NCBI GenBank assembly: GCA_003117195.1
Contig: BDSI01000064.1
Span: 186,001 to 250,000 of the forward strand
Reading direction: 5' to 3'
From: Eudorina sp. 2006-703-Eu-15
Lineage: Eukaryota; Chlorophyta; Chlorophyceae; Chlamydomonadales; Volvocaceae
Length of the DNA: 64,000 nt
In this document: in pieces, positions 38,561 through 50,139 of the stretch
How positions within the stretch are numbered: position 1 is the first letter of the stretch
Layout of the letters: every line of letters starts with the position of its first letter
Notes under the pieces: model-generated
Told to the model about the DNA's origin: nothing
What the model saw: the letters and a program-made list of their open reading frames with translations, nothing else
Databases searched by the model: none
Translations under genes and position numbers: made by a program

Positions 38561-41500
38561 TGTGGTCCCCTTTCGCCGTGTGTGCCTGGCCTTCTGCTGG
38601 TTGCGCTGAACGTGTAGGGGTTTTGTTTGAGTTGGCCCCGTGATCGGCTTTATAAGGGCAGGCTGGCTTGGTGCTTGAGCTCGTGGCGCGTTTTAGATGG
38701 GGCTAGAGGCCCCGGGTGCCTGGCACCCTTGTGGTCCCGTGCTGTGTCGAAAATTAAACTACCTACTCAATATTGGCATTTCCTCGCTTTGTGATTGTGT
38801 TGCTTGCACAGTGCGCGCTTGCGAGTGAGTGTACTTGCAACCACCAACAGCTTCGAGATGTTTCGATGTAACTTCCTCTCTCTCCCGATATCAACTTGAA
38901 GCAAGAAATTATGTGTTAGGGCTGGCATTGTCATCTGTACTTGGGGCCAACAGATTTGCATCGTTCTATCGACTTGCATTCGGTTGCAATTGTTCACCAG
39001 CGACCGTCGACCACCGTCCCCGGGTCCTGCGCGCAGCGCTGTTTGTAACGTTATTAAGCTGCCGAACGATTTCAACAGGCCGCTGGCTTGCGCAGGTGTG
39101 CGGACACGTGGAAGGGCCTGGAAGGGTTTTCTGCAAGCATTAGGGCGTTTCATGGACGATCAATGTGCGACATCCTGACTGTAGTGATGTCGTGTCTCCC
39201 AGCACGTCAAGTCGGAGCACACAGCGGGCTGCAGCGGACGCGTTGTTGCAACGGTTGTAGCAGGCCCGGTCCCCAGCGCCCAGCCCCGGACGGCTAACAA
39301 TGGCCACATGTGCCCTTGAATACCCTTGACGTAGAAACCTTCATAGGAATTTGACTACGAATCCGCTCGGACCGTCTGCAGGTTCCTACCCTTAGAAAAT
39401 GACCGTCGACGCCGTTGAGGCTGCCGAGCGGCAGGTCGGTGTGGCCGAGCAGGTGTTCGTCCCGGAGGAAGGGACCAGAAGTGCAAGCACTGTAACGAAG
39501 AGTTCGACGTCAGCACGGTCCCCCCGACCCTCTCTGCCAGGCACCTGACCCCCCCGACCCTCTCTGCCAGGCACCTGACTCCCGCGACCCTCTCTGCCAG
39601 TCTCTGCCAGGCACCTGGCCCCTGCGACCCTCTCGGCCAGGCACCTGACCCCCGCGAGCCTACTGCCTCTGGTTCGACTGGTCGATGGACCCGATGGAGT
39701 TTGCTTTCGGGCAGCAGGCAAGGAAGTACGAGGTTGGGTGCCCGTAAGGCCGACAAGTGCGGTATGCGACAGGGCACCAGGAATCCAGGGGGCTGTGCGT
39801 GATGATTCATGGTTTGGAATGTGGGCACGCTTCCGTGATGGCAATGTTGGTCTGCAGTGCAATGTTTATACGAAGACTTTGATGTACGTGTGCAGGGGGT
39901 TCTATGGGCGATTGCTAAGAAGCTTTGGGTTGGGGTCGCCAGTGTAGGTGAACGCTGTCTATTCGATGTTTTCATACGATCGTGATGTATAAAAGAAGAC
40001 ATTAATACGCACGTGGTGTTGCAGTGTTTCCAGGTGCATTTTCGCGCTGTATCGAAACGCCACGCTTACGCAATACGCCGAGCAACTTTCGCTGTACGGC
40101 ACATTTACGCCAAAGCGCCAGGCGTAAATAATTTGAAGGTGTAAAAGCGCCAAAGAGTCCAAACTAATCCGATGACAACGCTGTCAACGTGAGTCCCTCG
40201 TGTACGGACAACTGCCAATCTTGCTACTGGAAGGAGAGTATTGCCTTTTCATTGGATTATATAAGAAGAGCAAGAATGGTTGAGTGGACGGCATTCTTGA
40301 GTCGGGCTTCCCTTGAACTTGGCGGCCAGGCAATCACCGTCAGAGCGTTCAACGAAGCTTGTTTTGTATTTGCGATGGAAAGAAATGGAATCAAAGGACA
40401 GTTTAACCGGCCAGGCGGAAAGGGCTCCTAAGCGGACCAGAGTCTGCTATCCCGACGGAAGGTAAACCGACAACGCTAAGTGGCGTGATACGGGGATGCC
40501 CGTGCGTTTGTCACAAATTGTCACAAATTGCAATGATGTAATACAGAGTAGTCATCAACGGACGCGCGCGACGAGGACCGACTGCCTTCTTTGGTGTAAA
40601 GGTAACGAGCGCCCGCGTGACACTGGGGGTCGGTTGGAAACCTTGTTCAACGGGGTGGCCGAAGACGCCAACGGCATATGCGGTAAGGCTGCATTCGCTT
40701 TCAAGGCTGCGAAAGTAAGAACGTCTCACCGCCACAGGCAGTGGAGATGCAGCACGGAAGATGCGATGGTCAGCAGCGGCGGGGACGCTGCCGGGACCGT
40801 GAGTCCCGACCCTGACGCAAGGTGTGTGGAGTGGGGAGCAACCGGAGAGGCTTCCATTGCAGCGGCGGGGAGCAAGCGGCGAGACTTCGAGGGGCTTCCA
40901 TGGAAACGGGATGATGCGAGTAGGCAGTTTGTTCGAGGGGCACGTGTGGTGCAGTGGTAGGAGTGCAGACGGCCGTTTTGAGATGAGCACGGCTTCAGAT
41001 GGGGTTTGACACGCTGGACGCGATGCCGTTGTCGGTTTCGCGAGGCGTGTTCGGGATGGGGAGCTATGTGGCGGCAAAGGATGAGGGTATGGCTCGGGCA
41101 CCCCTTCTGGACAGGGTTTGAGGCATGTGCGGCGGTAGGATCCGGACACGATGTTTTGCGAGGCGCACCCGGCAGCAAGGATCCGCGGGGGCAATCCGGC
41201 GCACCCTGACCCATTACGACCACGAGCTCGGCTGCCTGGCTGCGCAGAAGCGATCCATTGTCGCAAACTCCGGTATCCCGCCTGGCATAAGCCGAGCTTA
41301 CACCCTTTGGTGTTTTTCAACAACACAAGTATTGGACCTGCGCTAATATTGAAAATTTCACCGAGCATATTAATCGCCGGCTTGGGTGGGGACATCGGCC
41401 GCACGCTGGCCATTTGGCTTCAGGTCGCCCGCCTGCAAGCCACTGTCTCTGCCACGTGGCTCCGCACCTCCCGGATATTTCTTGTTATCGGCCAGGCTGG

Positions 41501-42341
41501 CTGGGTGTTACTGGCCGCTATCAGCTGGAAGGCGGAGCCGAGGCGCGACGACGCGACGGGTACCATCACGCTAACGGGACATCGTTCACCCGCGGCTTTC
41601 ATTTAGATTGGGAATCCATAACCGATGGCAGGGGTTATACCGCGTCCTCTCAGTGGGGTTCGTGCATCGGCTCTTCCGTCGCAACATGGTGGCTGGGAGA
41701 GTGAGACCGCATTCTTTGGCGCCACCAACTCCTTGATGCGCCTGGTTGCTCTGAAAGGCTTCGGGTTCGGGAGATTCAGTTGTGCCTTTCAAAGCATTGA
41801 GTGTGTGTCACGGCAGCGACGGACTCCAATGGTGCGCAACCGACCAATTGAAATCAGGTTCTGTAAAGGGTTTCACTCTCGCAAGGCGTCGCGTCTGATC
41901 AGTTTGGGCCCCGGTGGGGTTCGGGCGCGTGTCTAATAACCGTCGATGCAGTCAGATGCAGTAGTCGCACCCCCATTAACGTGGGGCGTCACGTAAGGAT
42001 ATGGGCCACATGACAGGACCAGGGAACATGTCGCTCTCCACGCTGCGTGGATGGATGTAATAAGGCGGTTCCTGTCTAGCTTCTGTCGCTTCTGTCTTGA
42101 TGCAGCGTTGTGCCTCGTTCACGTGCACTACACTACAGAGGCATGAGCCAACCTGAGAGTTGACCTTCTGTGGGTGATGCAAATGGATATACATGTCCTG
42201 AACCAGCTGTGTGTATGCGGTTTGGTTTCTGTTTGCGCGAGGGGCCCCCGCGCCGCCCCAAGGGTGAGGCCCCGCCGAGGAGTGTGTTGCACACGGTGCA
42301 GTACGCAGGAGGGTTTGCGCCAGAGACGCACAGGTTCTATG
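38561..42341. other. Intergenic; no gene supported
   Basis: Open frames exist on both strands (for example about 300 codons at 40511-41413, minus) but lack recognisable motifs and plausible composition. A minisatellite of about 29 bp (CCCGACCCTCTCTGCCAGGC) covers about 39506-39655. An A-box-like TGGTGCAGTGG occurs at about 40943 without a convincing tRNA fold. Confidence 0.45.
39506..39655. repeat. Minisatellite, about 29-bp unit, five copies
   Basis: Units end CTCTCTGCCAGGCACCTGAC with small changes and one duplicated TCTCTGCCAG. Confidence 0.8.
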
Positions 42342-43668
42342 AGGGTGTTTACACTTAGGATTAAGGTGGCGGATTAGAGCTTAATCGGTCATATATGTAA
42401 ACAGCTCACGGATTATGGCGGATTTCATTTCAAATGTCCATTTTCTGAACGCGTTTCGGACCGTATCGTACGAAGCGAGGTTAACGAGGTTAACGAGGTT
42501 AACGAGGTTTACGTACGGTTCTGGAGCCCGCGGGAGCGCCCCAGCAGCAGCAAACGCTGTCTTTTTCCAATTTGGCATGTTGAAGGAGAATCCCTGAACT
42601 CGCTACTCGCGAAACCTCGCGACCAATTTTGCATTGACATTTAGCGCTGTTTGCCTTGAAGCGGTACTGCTTCCATATCGCAACTTAGCTTGAGGGACTG
42701 ACGAAGAAGACAATTAGCAAACGAGACAGGTAGGTTCTATAGCCGTGCTGCACTGTTCATGCCAAATTGGAAAAAGACAGCGTTTGCTGCTGCTGGGGCG
42801 CTCCCGCGGGCTCCAGAACCGTACGTAAACCTCGTTAACCTCGTTAACCTCGTTAACCTCGCTTCGTACGATACGGTCCGGAACGCGTTCAGAAAATGGA
42901 CATTTGAAATGAAATCCGCCATAACCCGAATTAGCCGAATTAGGGTTGGCGGGATTAGTGATGTAACAAAGCTCGGGCCCTATAGGGTCCTCAGTCGTAA
43001 TACAACTAACAAGTAAGTTAGTAGTCCACAGATTGGTGGTATTGAATAATACCGTTTAGGTTGAAACATCGGTATTTAACCGATTCAAAATGCAAGCGCC
43101 ATACGGCACGTGCGAAGTTTGGACGAGCGGCCAAGTAGGCCTCACGTCGTTACAAGTGACTGTCATTGCACTTGCACGGACGAGCTCCCCGTGAATTAAA
43201 TATGGATTACCATATTGTGAAATGTGCAAATTAATCCTGTAGTCATCTTGTGATTTCGGTGGAAAAAATTTGCTACCTGGTCGCAACCGAGTAGCAAATT
43301 GGCTTTTCAGACTTTTGCCACATACCAGACCAAACTGAATTCATACATACTCGGATAATCTTTGAAAAAGGCCATTGCAATTGAAGGATCTGCATTTGGC
43401 CTTGTTTGGCCAACTGGCCAACGACAATGCAGCAGGCCGGGGTCGTTCCACGGCGAACAGCTACTCACAGCCTCTCATCTTACGACCACAATACTAGATT
43501 ATTACTTCTTTTGACCTTGGTGTCCCTGTATCCCACTTAAAATAAGAGCTCTCCCTGTCGCCGTACTTAATCTGCACTTTAATTCCATCCTTGTAGACAT
43601 GTGCAGGATTAAGCGTTGGATTAACGCCGATTGGGCTGGATTAATATTTGCCTAAGTGTAAACACCCT
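42342..43668. mobile_element. 1.3-kb element with the same 18-bp ends
   Basis: The motif at 42342-42359 also has an inverted exact partner at 43651-43668, so this segment is bounded like a short element of the same family. Flanks are ATG and CTG, so a target duplication is not clean. Several GGATTAA motifs lie near both ends. It encodes nothing recognisable and contains a large palindrome. Confidence 0.6.
42409..42931. repeat. Inverted repeat with about 170-bp arms
   Basis: Left arm about 42409-42581 and right arm about 42758-42931 are nearly perfect complements around a 176-bp spacer. Each arm has three to four tandem GAGGTTAAC units. On both strands the arms give the same short open frame, an effect of symmetry rather than a gene. 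Confidence 0.9.
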
Positions 43669-43679
43669 CTGAATATTTG

Positions 43680-43960
43680 CCCCAACCAGGCATGGGCGGC
43701 ACCGGTCACCGCGGCACCCGGAAAAGTGACCACACAAAAGTTACGTTCTTTAACTTTGGAAGCACCAGCTATCAAATGTTTATGCAAAATGTATGGTAGT
43801 TTTGACAGCAGCGCAAACCGTGCACAAATGAGCAAAATGCCGTAACGGAGACGATATCGCAAATTCGCGATCGATGGAGCACAAAAGCGACAAAGTAGTA
43901 CATCGTAACATTTGCTCTATCAAGTGAAAAATTCAAAACCACAAAAGAAGACGCGAACTT
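43680..43960 (+). repeat. Left internal arm of the large transposon
   Basis: Inverted match of the right arm (51364-51488 and 53010-53216). The right arm additionally has a tandem duplication of about 35 bp (GCATGGGCGGCACCGGTCAC). Confidence 0.88.
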
Positions 43961-43993
43961 GCGCCGACCACGACGATGGCTTCAATGCTGCTG

Positions 43994-44001
43994 TATATAA
44001 G
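43994..44001 (+). promoter_or_regulatory. TATA box of the transposon gene
   Basis: TATATAAG lies 87 bp upstream of the ATG at 44088 and just inside the left arm, a fitting position for the promoter of the element's main gene. Confidence 0.6.
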
Positions 44002-44087
44002 GCTGCCGCGGGGCTACAAGTTCTTACAAAAACAATAGGCAATTGTTTGTTTGCTGCTGTAGTCAGCACACAGCGTCCTGTGCAGAC

Positions 44088-47000
44088 ATGGATGCTCAGA
44101 TGCAACGAAAGCAACAGCGCCCAGAGACAGATCAAGTGACGTCCCCAGTGGGAGCTTTGGGCAGAGACCACTCGGCAGCAGCCGGCGTCTCTGAGCAGCT
44201 CGAGAGGTTTGAAGAAGTTGTGCGCGCTGCGTTGCACTGCGGCCCGCGGGTCGGCGAAGTAGTGGTGGGGGAGGATGGCTGTCGCCGGCTGCGGATCCCC
44301 GCATTTGCGAACCAAACTATAAAATTGTCGAAGCTCAAGTCGCCAATGAGTATGTCCGACCTTTTTGACCCCGACGTGGCGGAGGACCCAGACCCCAACG
44401 TCCGGGGCAAGTACGGCAGCAAGGCTGTGAAGACGGATGGCGCTCGTCGGGTCATCGCGCAGTTATCGCTAGAAAACCGCTTGCCCGGGCACTTCATGCC
44501 CAGGTTCGGTAACGACATAGGCGCCGAGCTGCCGCCGCACCGCTCCGCGCCGCCTTTTCCGTCCTCTCTGCGTGGTTGTCGCTTCTCGAATGTGTCTCAG
44601 GCAGACACGGAAGCCGCCAGCTGCGAGTCAGGCTGGCTTGCGGAGTTCCGGTGGGGGGCCATAGCGGTGTGCATGCAGCCCGCGAACCCGTCGGTCCTGT
44701 CAGTGGCGTCTCAGCCGCCGACGGGACCGCGGCCACCGTCGTCCCAGGCATCGGGCGCGCAGCAGTGCAGGGAGACGGAGACAAAGGCAGCAGACGACAA
44801 CGAGGCGGAGGCGGCGGGGGCTGTTCCTCGGGCCGATGGGAACCCGCAACAAGGCGGCCGTGGCGCCATCACCACTACTGGCGAGGGTGGTGGTTCGGTG
44901 GGAGTTGCCGCGACGTCAATGAAACAGAAGCGGGCGTTGGCGCATAAAAAGGAGAATGTGGAGTGGATGTGGTGAGGTGGGGTTGTATTATTATCGACAC
45001 GCGGGGCTGTCTGCAAGTCGCAGTGCTTCGAGAGCTTAGACCCACGTCGTCCACATTGATTAATGCTGCGCGGTCGTCCCTGTGTTTTCCCGCTCGCTTC
45101 TTGTTATGCCAGCGGCGCTATCTTGGTCCTGGGGCAACGCTGGACCCCAAAAGCACCCGCAGGCGCGGGACCGGACCGCAATGCGGCGGACACCGCGGAT
45201 GAAGTGGTGTTGGAGGTGTACGGGGACTGCTACCACGCCGTTTCCGCAGCGGCGCCTGCACCACGCAGCGTACCCAAGTCCGTCAGAGCCTACATCATGG
45301 AGATCGCGAAGGTTGCTGCTGGCCCCGGTACGGAAGGCGACGTGTCAGACTTGCGGAGTATTCGGTTCTCTGGCAGCTCGCGTGGCTATGTTTGCAGGCC
45401 AAGTCGACCCGGTGAGACTGCAGGCGGCGTACCTGGCTGCATTGCGTCGCCTAAACCCCAGCGTGCTGGAGCACAACAATTCGGGCATGATCCTCAGCCG
45501 CGAAGGCTTTCACAAGGTAAGAATCCGCCGTGTTCGGTCATTGCTGCATAGATGGGAACGACGCCCAGCTTGTCTGTCTGTGCAGGCCATTGGGGAGGAG
45601 CGCAAGGCAGCGCAGGCGGCCCTGCCCGGCCCAGCCAGTGAGGACGACGTGATCGCGCAGCTGGTACAGCTTCGTGAGGCGATGAAGTGCCGGCACCTGG
45701 AGTCCGTGGATCCGGCAGTGGCAGAGAAACTCGTGGTCAAGGGCTTCATCCAGAAGATCGACGTTCCGTTTGCCGTTTTCACGGCCACAAACGCGGCAAT
45801 CACTTGCTACTTACTGAAGCTGCGGGCCTCGCGCGTGTTCGCGCTGGTGATGTACATCGACGGTGTTGGACTGCGGGTATGTTGGCGTCACCTGGGTTGA
45901 GGGTTACCATGTTACGTTGTTGACATGGATATGTAATCTGTGAAATTCCTTTGTGCATGCTAGGTGGCGTCCCTCGGCATCGACGGAGGTGACAACCCAC
46001 TCTCGCACCACTGCGTGTTTCCATCCTCGCGGTCCGCCCAGCCCAACACCACGCGCGCCCAGGCCGCGCAGCCCATCGTCGTTCTGACCGTGCATTCGGG
46101 CACGCGAACAGCCCCGCTGCATCGTGATGGGCTTTTGTTGCTCCGAGACATGGTACGTCAGCAGCCCGCCTCCCAATACCCCACACGCGGCCTACCCTCA
46201 GCGTACATGACTGACATGGACGGTGCGATGATGAACGGTTTTGCGGAGGCGCTGGGCTTCGGGTGAGTGTTTGTTCATCCGGGCGGTGTTTGTCTGTTTC
46301 CTGAAGTGCTGCATTGTAAACTCCTCGTTGTTCGTTGACGCACAGGTCGCGCGAGGAGCAGTACGCGCAGATTGGGACTGAGTGCCGGGCGGCGCTGCAG
46401 CGCGCACGAGACCTGGCCGCACAATTGGAGCCGGCCGACGTTTTCAATATTCTGACGGAGCCATACGAGTTTGTCGACGCGCTGTACAGCTTGATCGGCA
46501 GAGCGGCGGGTGGGTCTCATGGCATCCGGCGATGTGAGGAAATCGGATTTACTGTCAGGATCACAGAAACGGTCGTTGTGGTGCATTCCTTGTGCAGGCG
46601 AGCGTGGGCCCTGGTACGGACAGCGGGTGCTGCCCATCATACGGCAGGCCCTTGGGGAGGACGAGCCCCGCAAGCCGTCCATGCTGTCTGCTGCTGAGTC
46701 AGCCGAGCTGGTGCGTCTTCAGGACGAGGCAATGGCGGGGCTGTCGGCGCGCTTGGAGGAGCTGGGTGTGCGGATCGGCGACGCTGCTCGATTGGTACAG
46801 CGCCCGGAGCTGCTCCCCCGCGCCCCCGTCCCGATGCTGTGCCTCTCTCACTGGATGAAGAACCAGTTTCAGTTCACGCTCCACTCCAGCACGACCAGCA
46901 TGCTGCCCAAGAGCGGTGAGTCTTGCCAAGTCGCGGTCGGTTGTATGGCCTTCCCTGCGTGTCACTGTCAGTACTTGTCGTCTTGCTTCGCATGCCTGCA

Positions 47001-49744
47001 GTGCCAGCATTTCAGTCCGTTAGTTCTTGCTACGCGGACGAGCGCATTACAGACGACCCACACTTCCCCTCAATCGTGGGCTCTTTTCGTCCCCGCGCAC
47101 TTGATTTCCTTGTGGGTCACAGACAAACAGTTTTATGGGCTCCTCAGCGGCATTTTCTTCGGGATTCCCGTGAAGACGTGGCTACTGCGCGGCCCCGAGA
47201 AGATTGAGGTTGTGGACTGGTGGTTCGAGGGCCTGCACATCGCCCTGGGGGCTCCGTACCTGAAGCCCGGCCGCTACGGTGAGCATGCACAGCTCGGACC
47301 CTTCCTGAAGGTGCGCGCCGCGACCCTGGAGGACGCCCGCGAGGGAAAGCAGCCGCTGTGGGTGTACGACTTCCCCCGCGCCCGTACAATGGACGACCGC
47401 CCCTTCAAGGTGCGTGCGTGCGGTGGACGGGCGCGTGGGGTGGCGGGCGCTCGAGGTGGGAAGTCGGAGGGGGGCGGTGTGGGACCTGTCGGGGGCGTGG
47501 GGCATGCCCTCACATGTATCGTCGTACAACCGTAAACACTAACCCCTCGGTGCCGGTTAGTTTCGCAGCAGTCCCGGCACATCAGATCGGCGTGGTGTGT
47601 CGCGCTGCGTGACACACACTGGAAGGGCCATTGCGCGGGCTCCCAGCATGCAATAGATGGCTTCCTGACAGCCTGTCTGTTCCACCTGCCTGGGATGCAT
47701 GTGTGTCATGTTTTCTGTTGCGACTGGTGCAGGTCAGGGTGTACGCACAGCTGACGCGCGAGACAGCAGCAAAGGAGTACGTGGCGCAGTTCAAGGCTGT
47801 GGACGAGTTCCTGCGCGCTCTTGGTAATGAAGCAACACGTCTAGCCGAGGAAGCGGAGGCGGACGAGGCGGTGGGCGCCAGTACATGGAGGGCGCTGCTC
47901 CACTTCTGCACCCCCTGTTCCCGTTCCTCAACCGGCTGCCGGACACTGCCGCAAGTGACCCGCGCACCCAGTCCTACCGCACCAACGGTACCGTGGAGTT
48001 CGTCAACATGCAGACAGGTGGACTGGGAATGCATGTTGGATACGAGTAGATTTCCCGAGGGAGAGAGTTACATGATTAGGTGCATAACCTGTACAACTAC
48101 CGTTGGGCTTGTATCTATCCTCACCGCTTTCGTGTGTGGGCATTGGAACCTTATAAGACGCATGGCCTGTGTTTTCCTTGTTGCCCTACGTTGCCGCATG
48201 CAGGCACGCGAGAGGTAGCATCCAGTGGCCGACCGCGGCGACTCATCCCGTACCTTACTGAGCGGGCGGCTATTGAGGAGGCGACTGGAGTTGCCCATAT
48301 CCAGGAGATGCGCAGCAACATGACCGCCGGCGAGCCCATGCGGCGGCAAGGTCGGACAGTAGCGGCCATGCTACGACAGGCCGCCCGTCAGGTACCGGGG
48401 CAGAGCCGGGACCAGCGGGCGGCTGTGCTTTCAGGGGCCACTGACGCGCGGGCTTCCATTCCAGGCTTCATGTCGTGGCTCGCAAGGCATTTGTACGGAA
48501 AGCAAAGCGCACTGGAGGTGCTCTCGGAGGGGCTGGCGGCTATGGAGATCAGAACGGAGGCCACACCCGACGATATCCTGGCAGCCACGGAGACGCTGGG
48601 TGACGCCTGTCGCTCCCAGCTGGTGTCCTTCGTGGTCAATCGGCTGGAGGCAGCGGTGCCCGACTCACCGGATCAGCCCACAGCGCAGACCGAGGCATCA
48701 GATGATGACGACGTCCAGCACCCACCAAAGCAAGAGCAATCAGCATGGGGCAGACCAGTCCGGCGACGTGGGCCTGACGTCAACGCTTCACCGGAGCGGT
48801 ATCAGCCAGTCCCCGTCATGTCAGCCGCCACCGTCACCGCTACCGCTGCCGCTGCTGTCGCGATCTCAACTGCTGGTGACAGGCCGCCTTCATGCGGGCC
48901 GAACTGCAAGCGTGCTCAGCAATCTGGGTGCTTGTTCCGCAAGTGCTGGCAGCACTGCGTCGACAAGAGCATCTGCCCGGTTCACGGGAAGGCAAAGGCC
49001 AACAAGGCGGAGGGAGCAGAGGGTGGAGGACTGGACCTCCCTGCTGCCGGCCGGGATGCCAACGACGCGCTCGACCAGGGATGGAGCTTCAACCAGGCGT
49101 CCAGCGCGCGGATGCAGGTCGATGTGGGACTGACTACAGGCACCAGCCTGCTGTACAACGCAACAGGCACCGTCCCGATTTTCGGTCAGCAGGCCTTCCA
49201 GTCGCACGGCGCCGGTAGCACGCTGCTGCCCACAACTCAACTGTCAGCAGCAACTCAACTGTCAGCAGCGTACACTGCGGCAGGGGTTCCGTGCTATGAC
49301 TCGTGCGAAGCAACGGGCAGTGGGATGCCATTGTTCGACTATGGAGCGCATTCCGTCTTTCAGCACTTCACGGCAGGGCAGCCAGTGACACTTGGGACCG
49401 CACTGCAGTACGGCACGTATCAGCCTGTGCCCGTTGGCGTTATAGAGTCGGCGACGGCAGGAGTGATGAGTGCTGTGGCCCCGCAGCCGTACTACCCGTA
49501 CACAGCTGTTACGGGCCTTGATGCAGTGGCCGGACTCGGTGCAACAGGCATCCCGCGCATTGTGCAGCAGTTTTCCCCGGGCCGACAGCATGGACTGGTA
49601 CGCCCACGCACGCTTGCGGGGCTACAAGGCACGCCGGTTGTAGAGGGACGGCGTGAGCGGAAAGGCCCTCGCAGCAGCCTGGAGGAGTGCGGACTGTTGG
49701 GTGCTAGCGGTGGTAATGTGTTCGACGTACTGCGGCTGCTTTGA
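44088..49744 (+). CDS. Large ten-exon protein of the transposon, candidate transposase (one apparent frameshift)
   Basis: Exons: 44088-44971, 45113-45327, 45398-45516, 45586-45876, 45964-46262, 46346-46509, 46598-46915, 47123-47409, 47733-48017, 48204-49744. Every junction is GT-AG and in phase, except that exon 9 needs one extra base near 47880 to pass from EADEAVGAS to YMEGAAPLLHP. The product would be about 1,467 aa. Possible DDE-type residues are Asp498 (MYIDGVG) and Asp587/589 (MTDMDGA), with RTNGTVEF near 945 recalling the TNN-x-x-E motif of some transposases. The C-terminal exon has a Cys/His cluster (CGPNCKRA, CLFRKCWQHC, CPVH) and a Gly/Ala/Tyr-rich tail. No match to a named family was recognised. 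The role is inferred from its position between the arms. The frameshift may be decay or a sequence error. Confidence 0.65.
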
Positions 49745-49952
49745 TGGGGCTGCAGTAGTGATTGTGCGAGGGGGGCTGTGCGTTGGATTACTGCGCCACG
49801 GCTGTAGAGCTTACATTTCGCGGGTTCCGCATGAGTCTTGACATGCTTGCAAAGCAACTGTCACACGTTCGACAGTCATCCGACCCATGGGACACATCAA
49901 CGGACGCCAAGGGCCATTCACGTGTGCTCTTGTGCAACAACCATCCGCCACG

Positions 49953-50139
49953 GCATTAGGCCAACGAGTCGTTTGTGCCAATAGCACCAACTAGGTGCCG
50001 TACACCGCGGCGCGCATGCACTCGTCGCACACATAGACAATCGTACGGCATTAGGCAAACGAGTCGTCTGTGCCACTAGCACCAACTAGGTGCCGTACAC
50101 CGCGGCGCGCATGCACTCGTCGCACACATAAACAATCGT
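49953..50139. repeat. Tandem duplication of about 93 bp at the 3' end of the second transposon gene
   Basis: GGCATTAGGC...CGTCGCACACATA is present twice, with substitutions (TTTGTGCCAAT versus TCTGTGCCACT). The inner copy contains the real stop region of the minus-strand gene. The outer copy is an extra partial terminus. Confidence 0.88.

Noticed and set aside
40932..41015. tRNA-like A box TGGTGCAGTGG
   Set aside because: No matching B box at the right distance and no cloverleaf.
40511..41413. 300-codon open frame on the minus strand
   Set aside because: No motif, several overlapping frames on both strands, composition of random GC-rich DNA.
42415..42922. Two identical short proteins on opposite strands
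   Set aside because: They arise because the region is a palindrome. No start context or domain supports a gene.
46916..47122. Extra exon VPAFQSVSSCYADERITDDPHF in the transposon gene
   Set aside because: It looks protein-like and has a fair acceptor, but reading on requires an impossible 11-19-nt intron. Skipping to the acceptor at 47122/47123 keeps phase.
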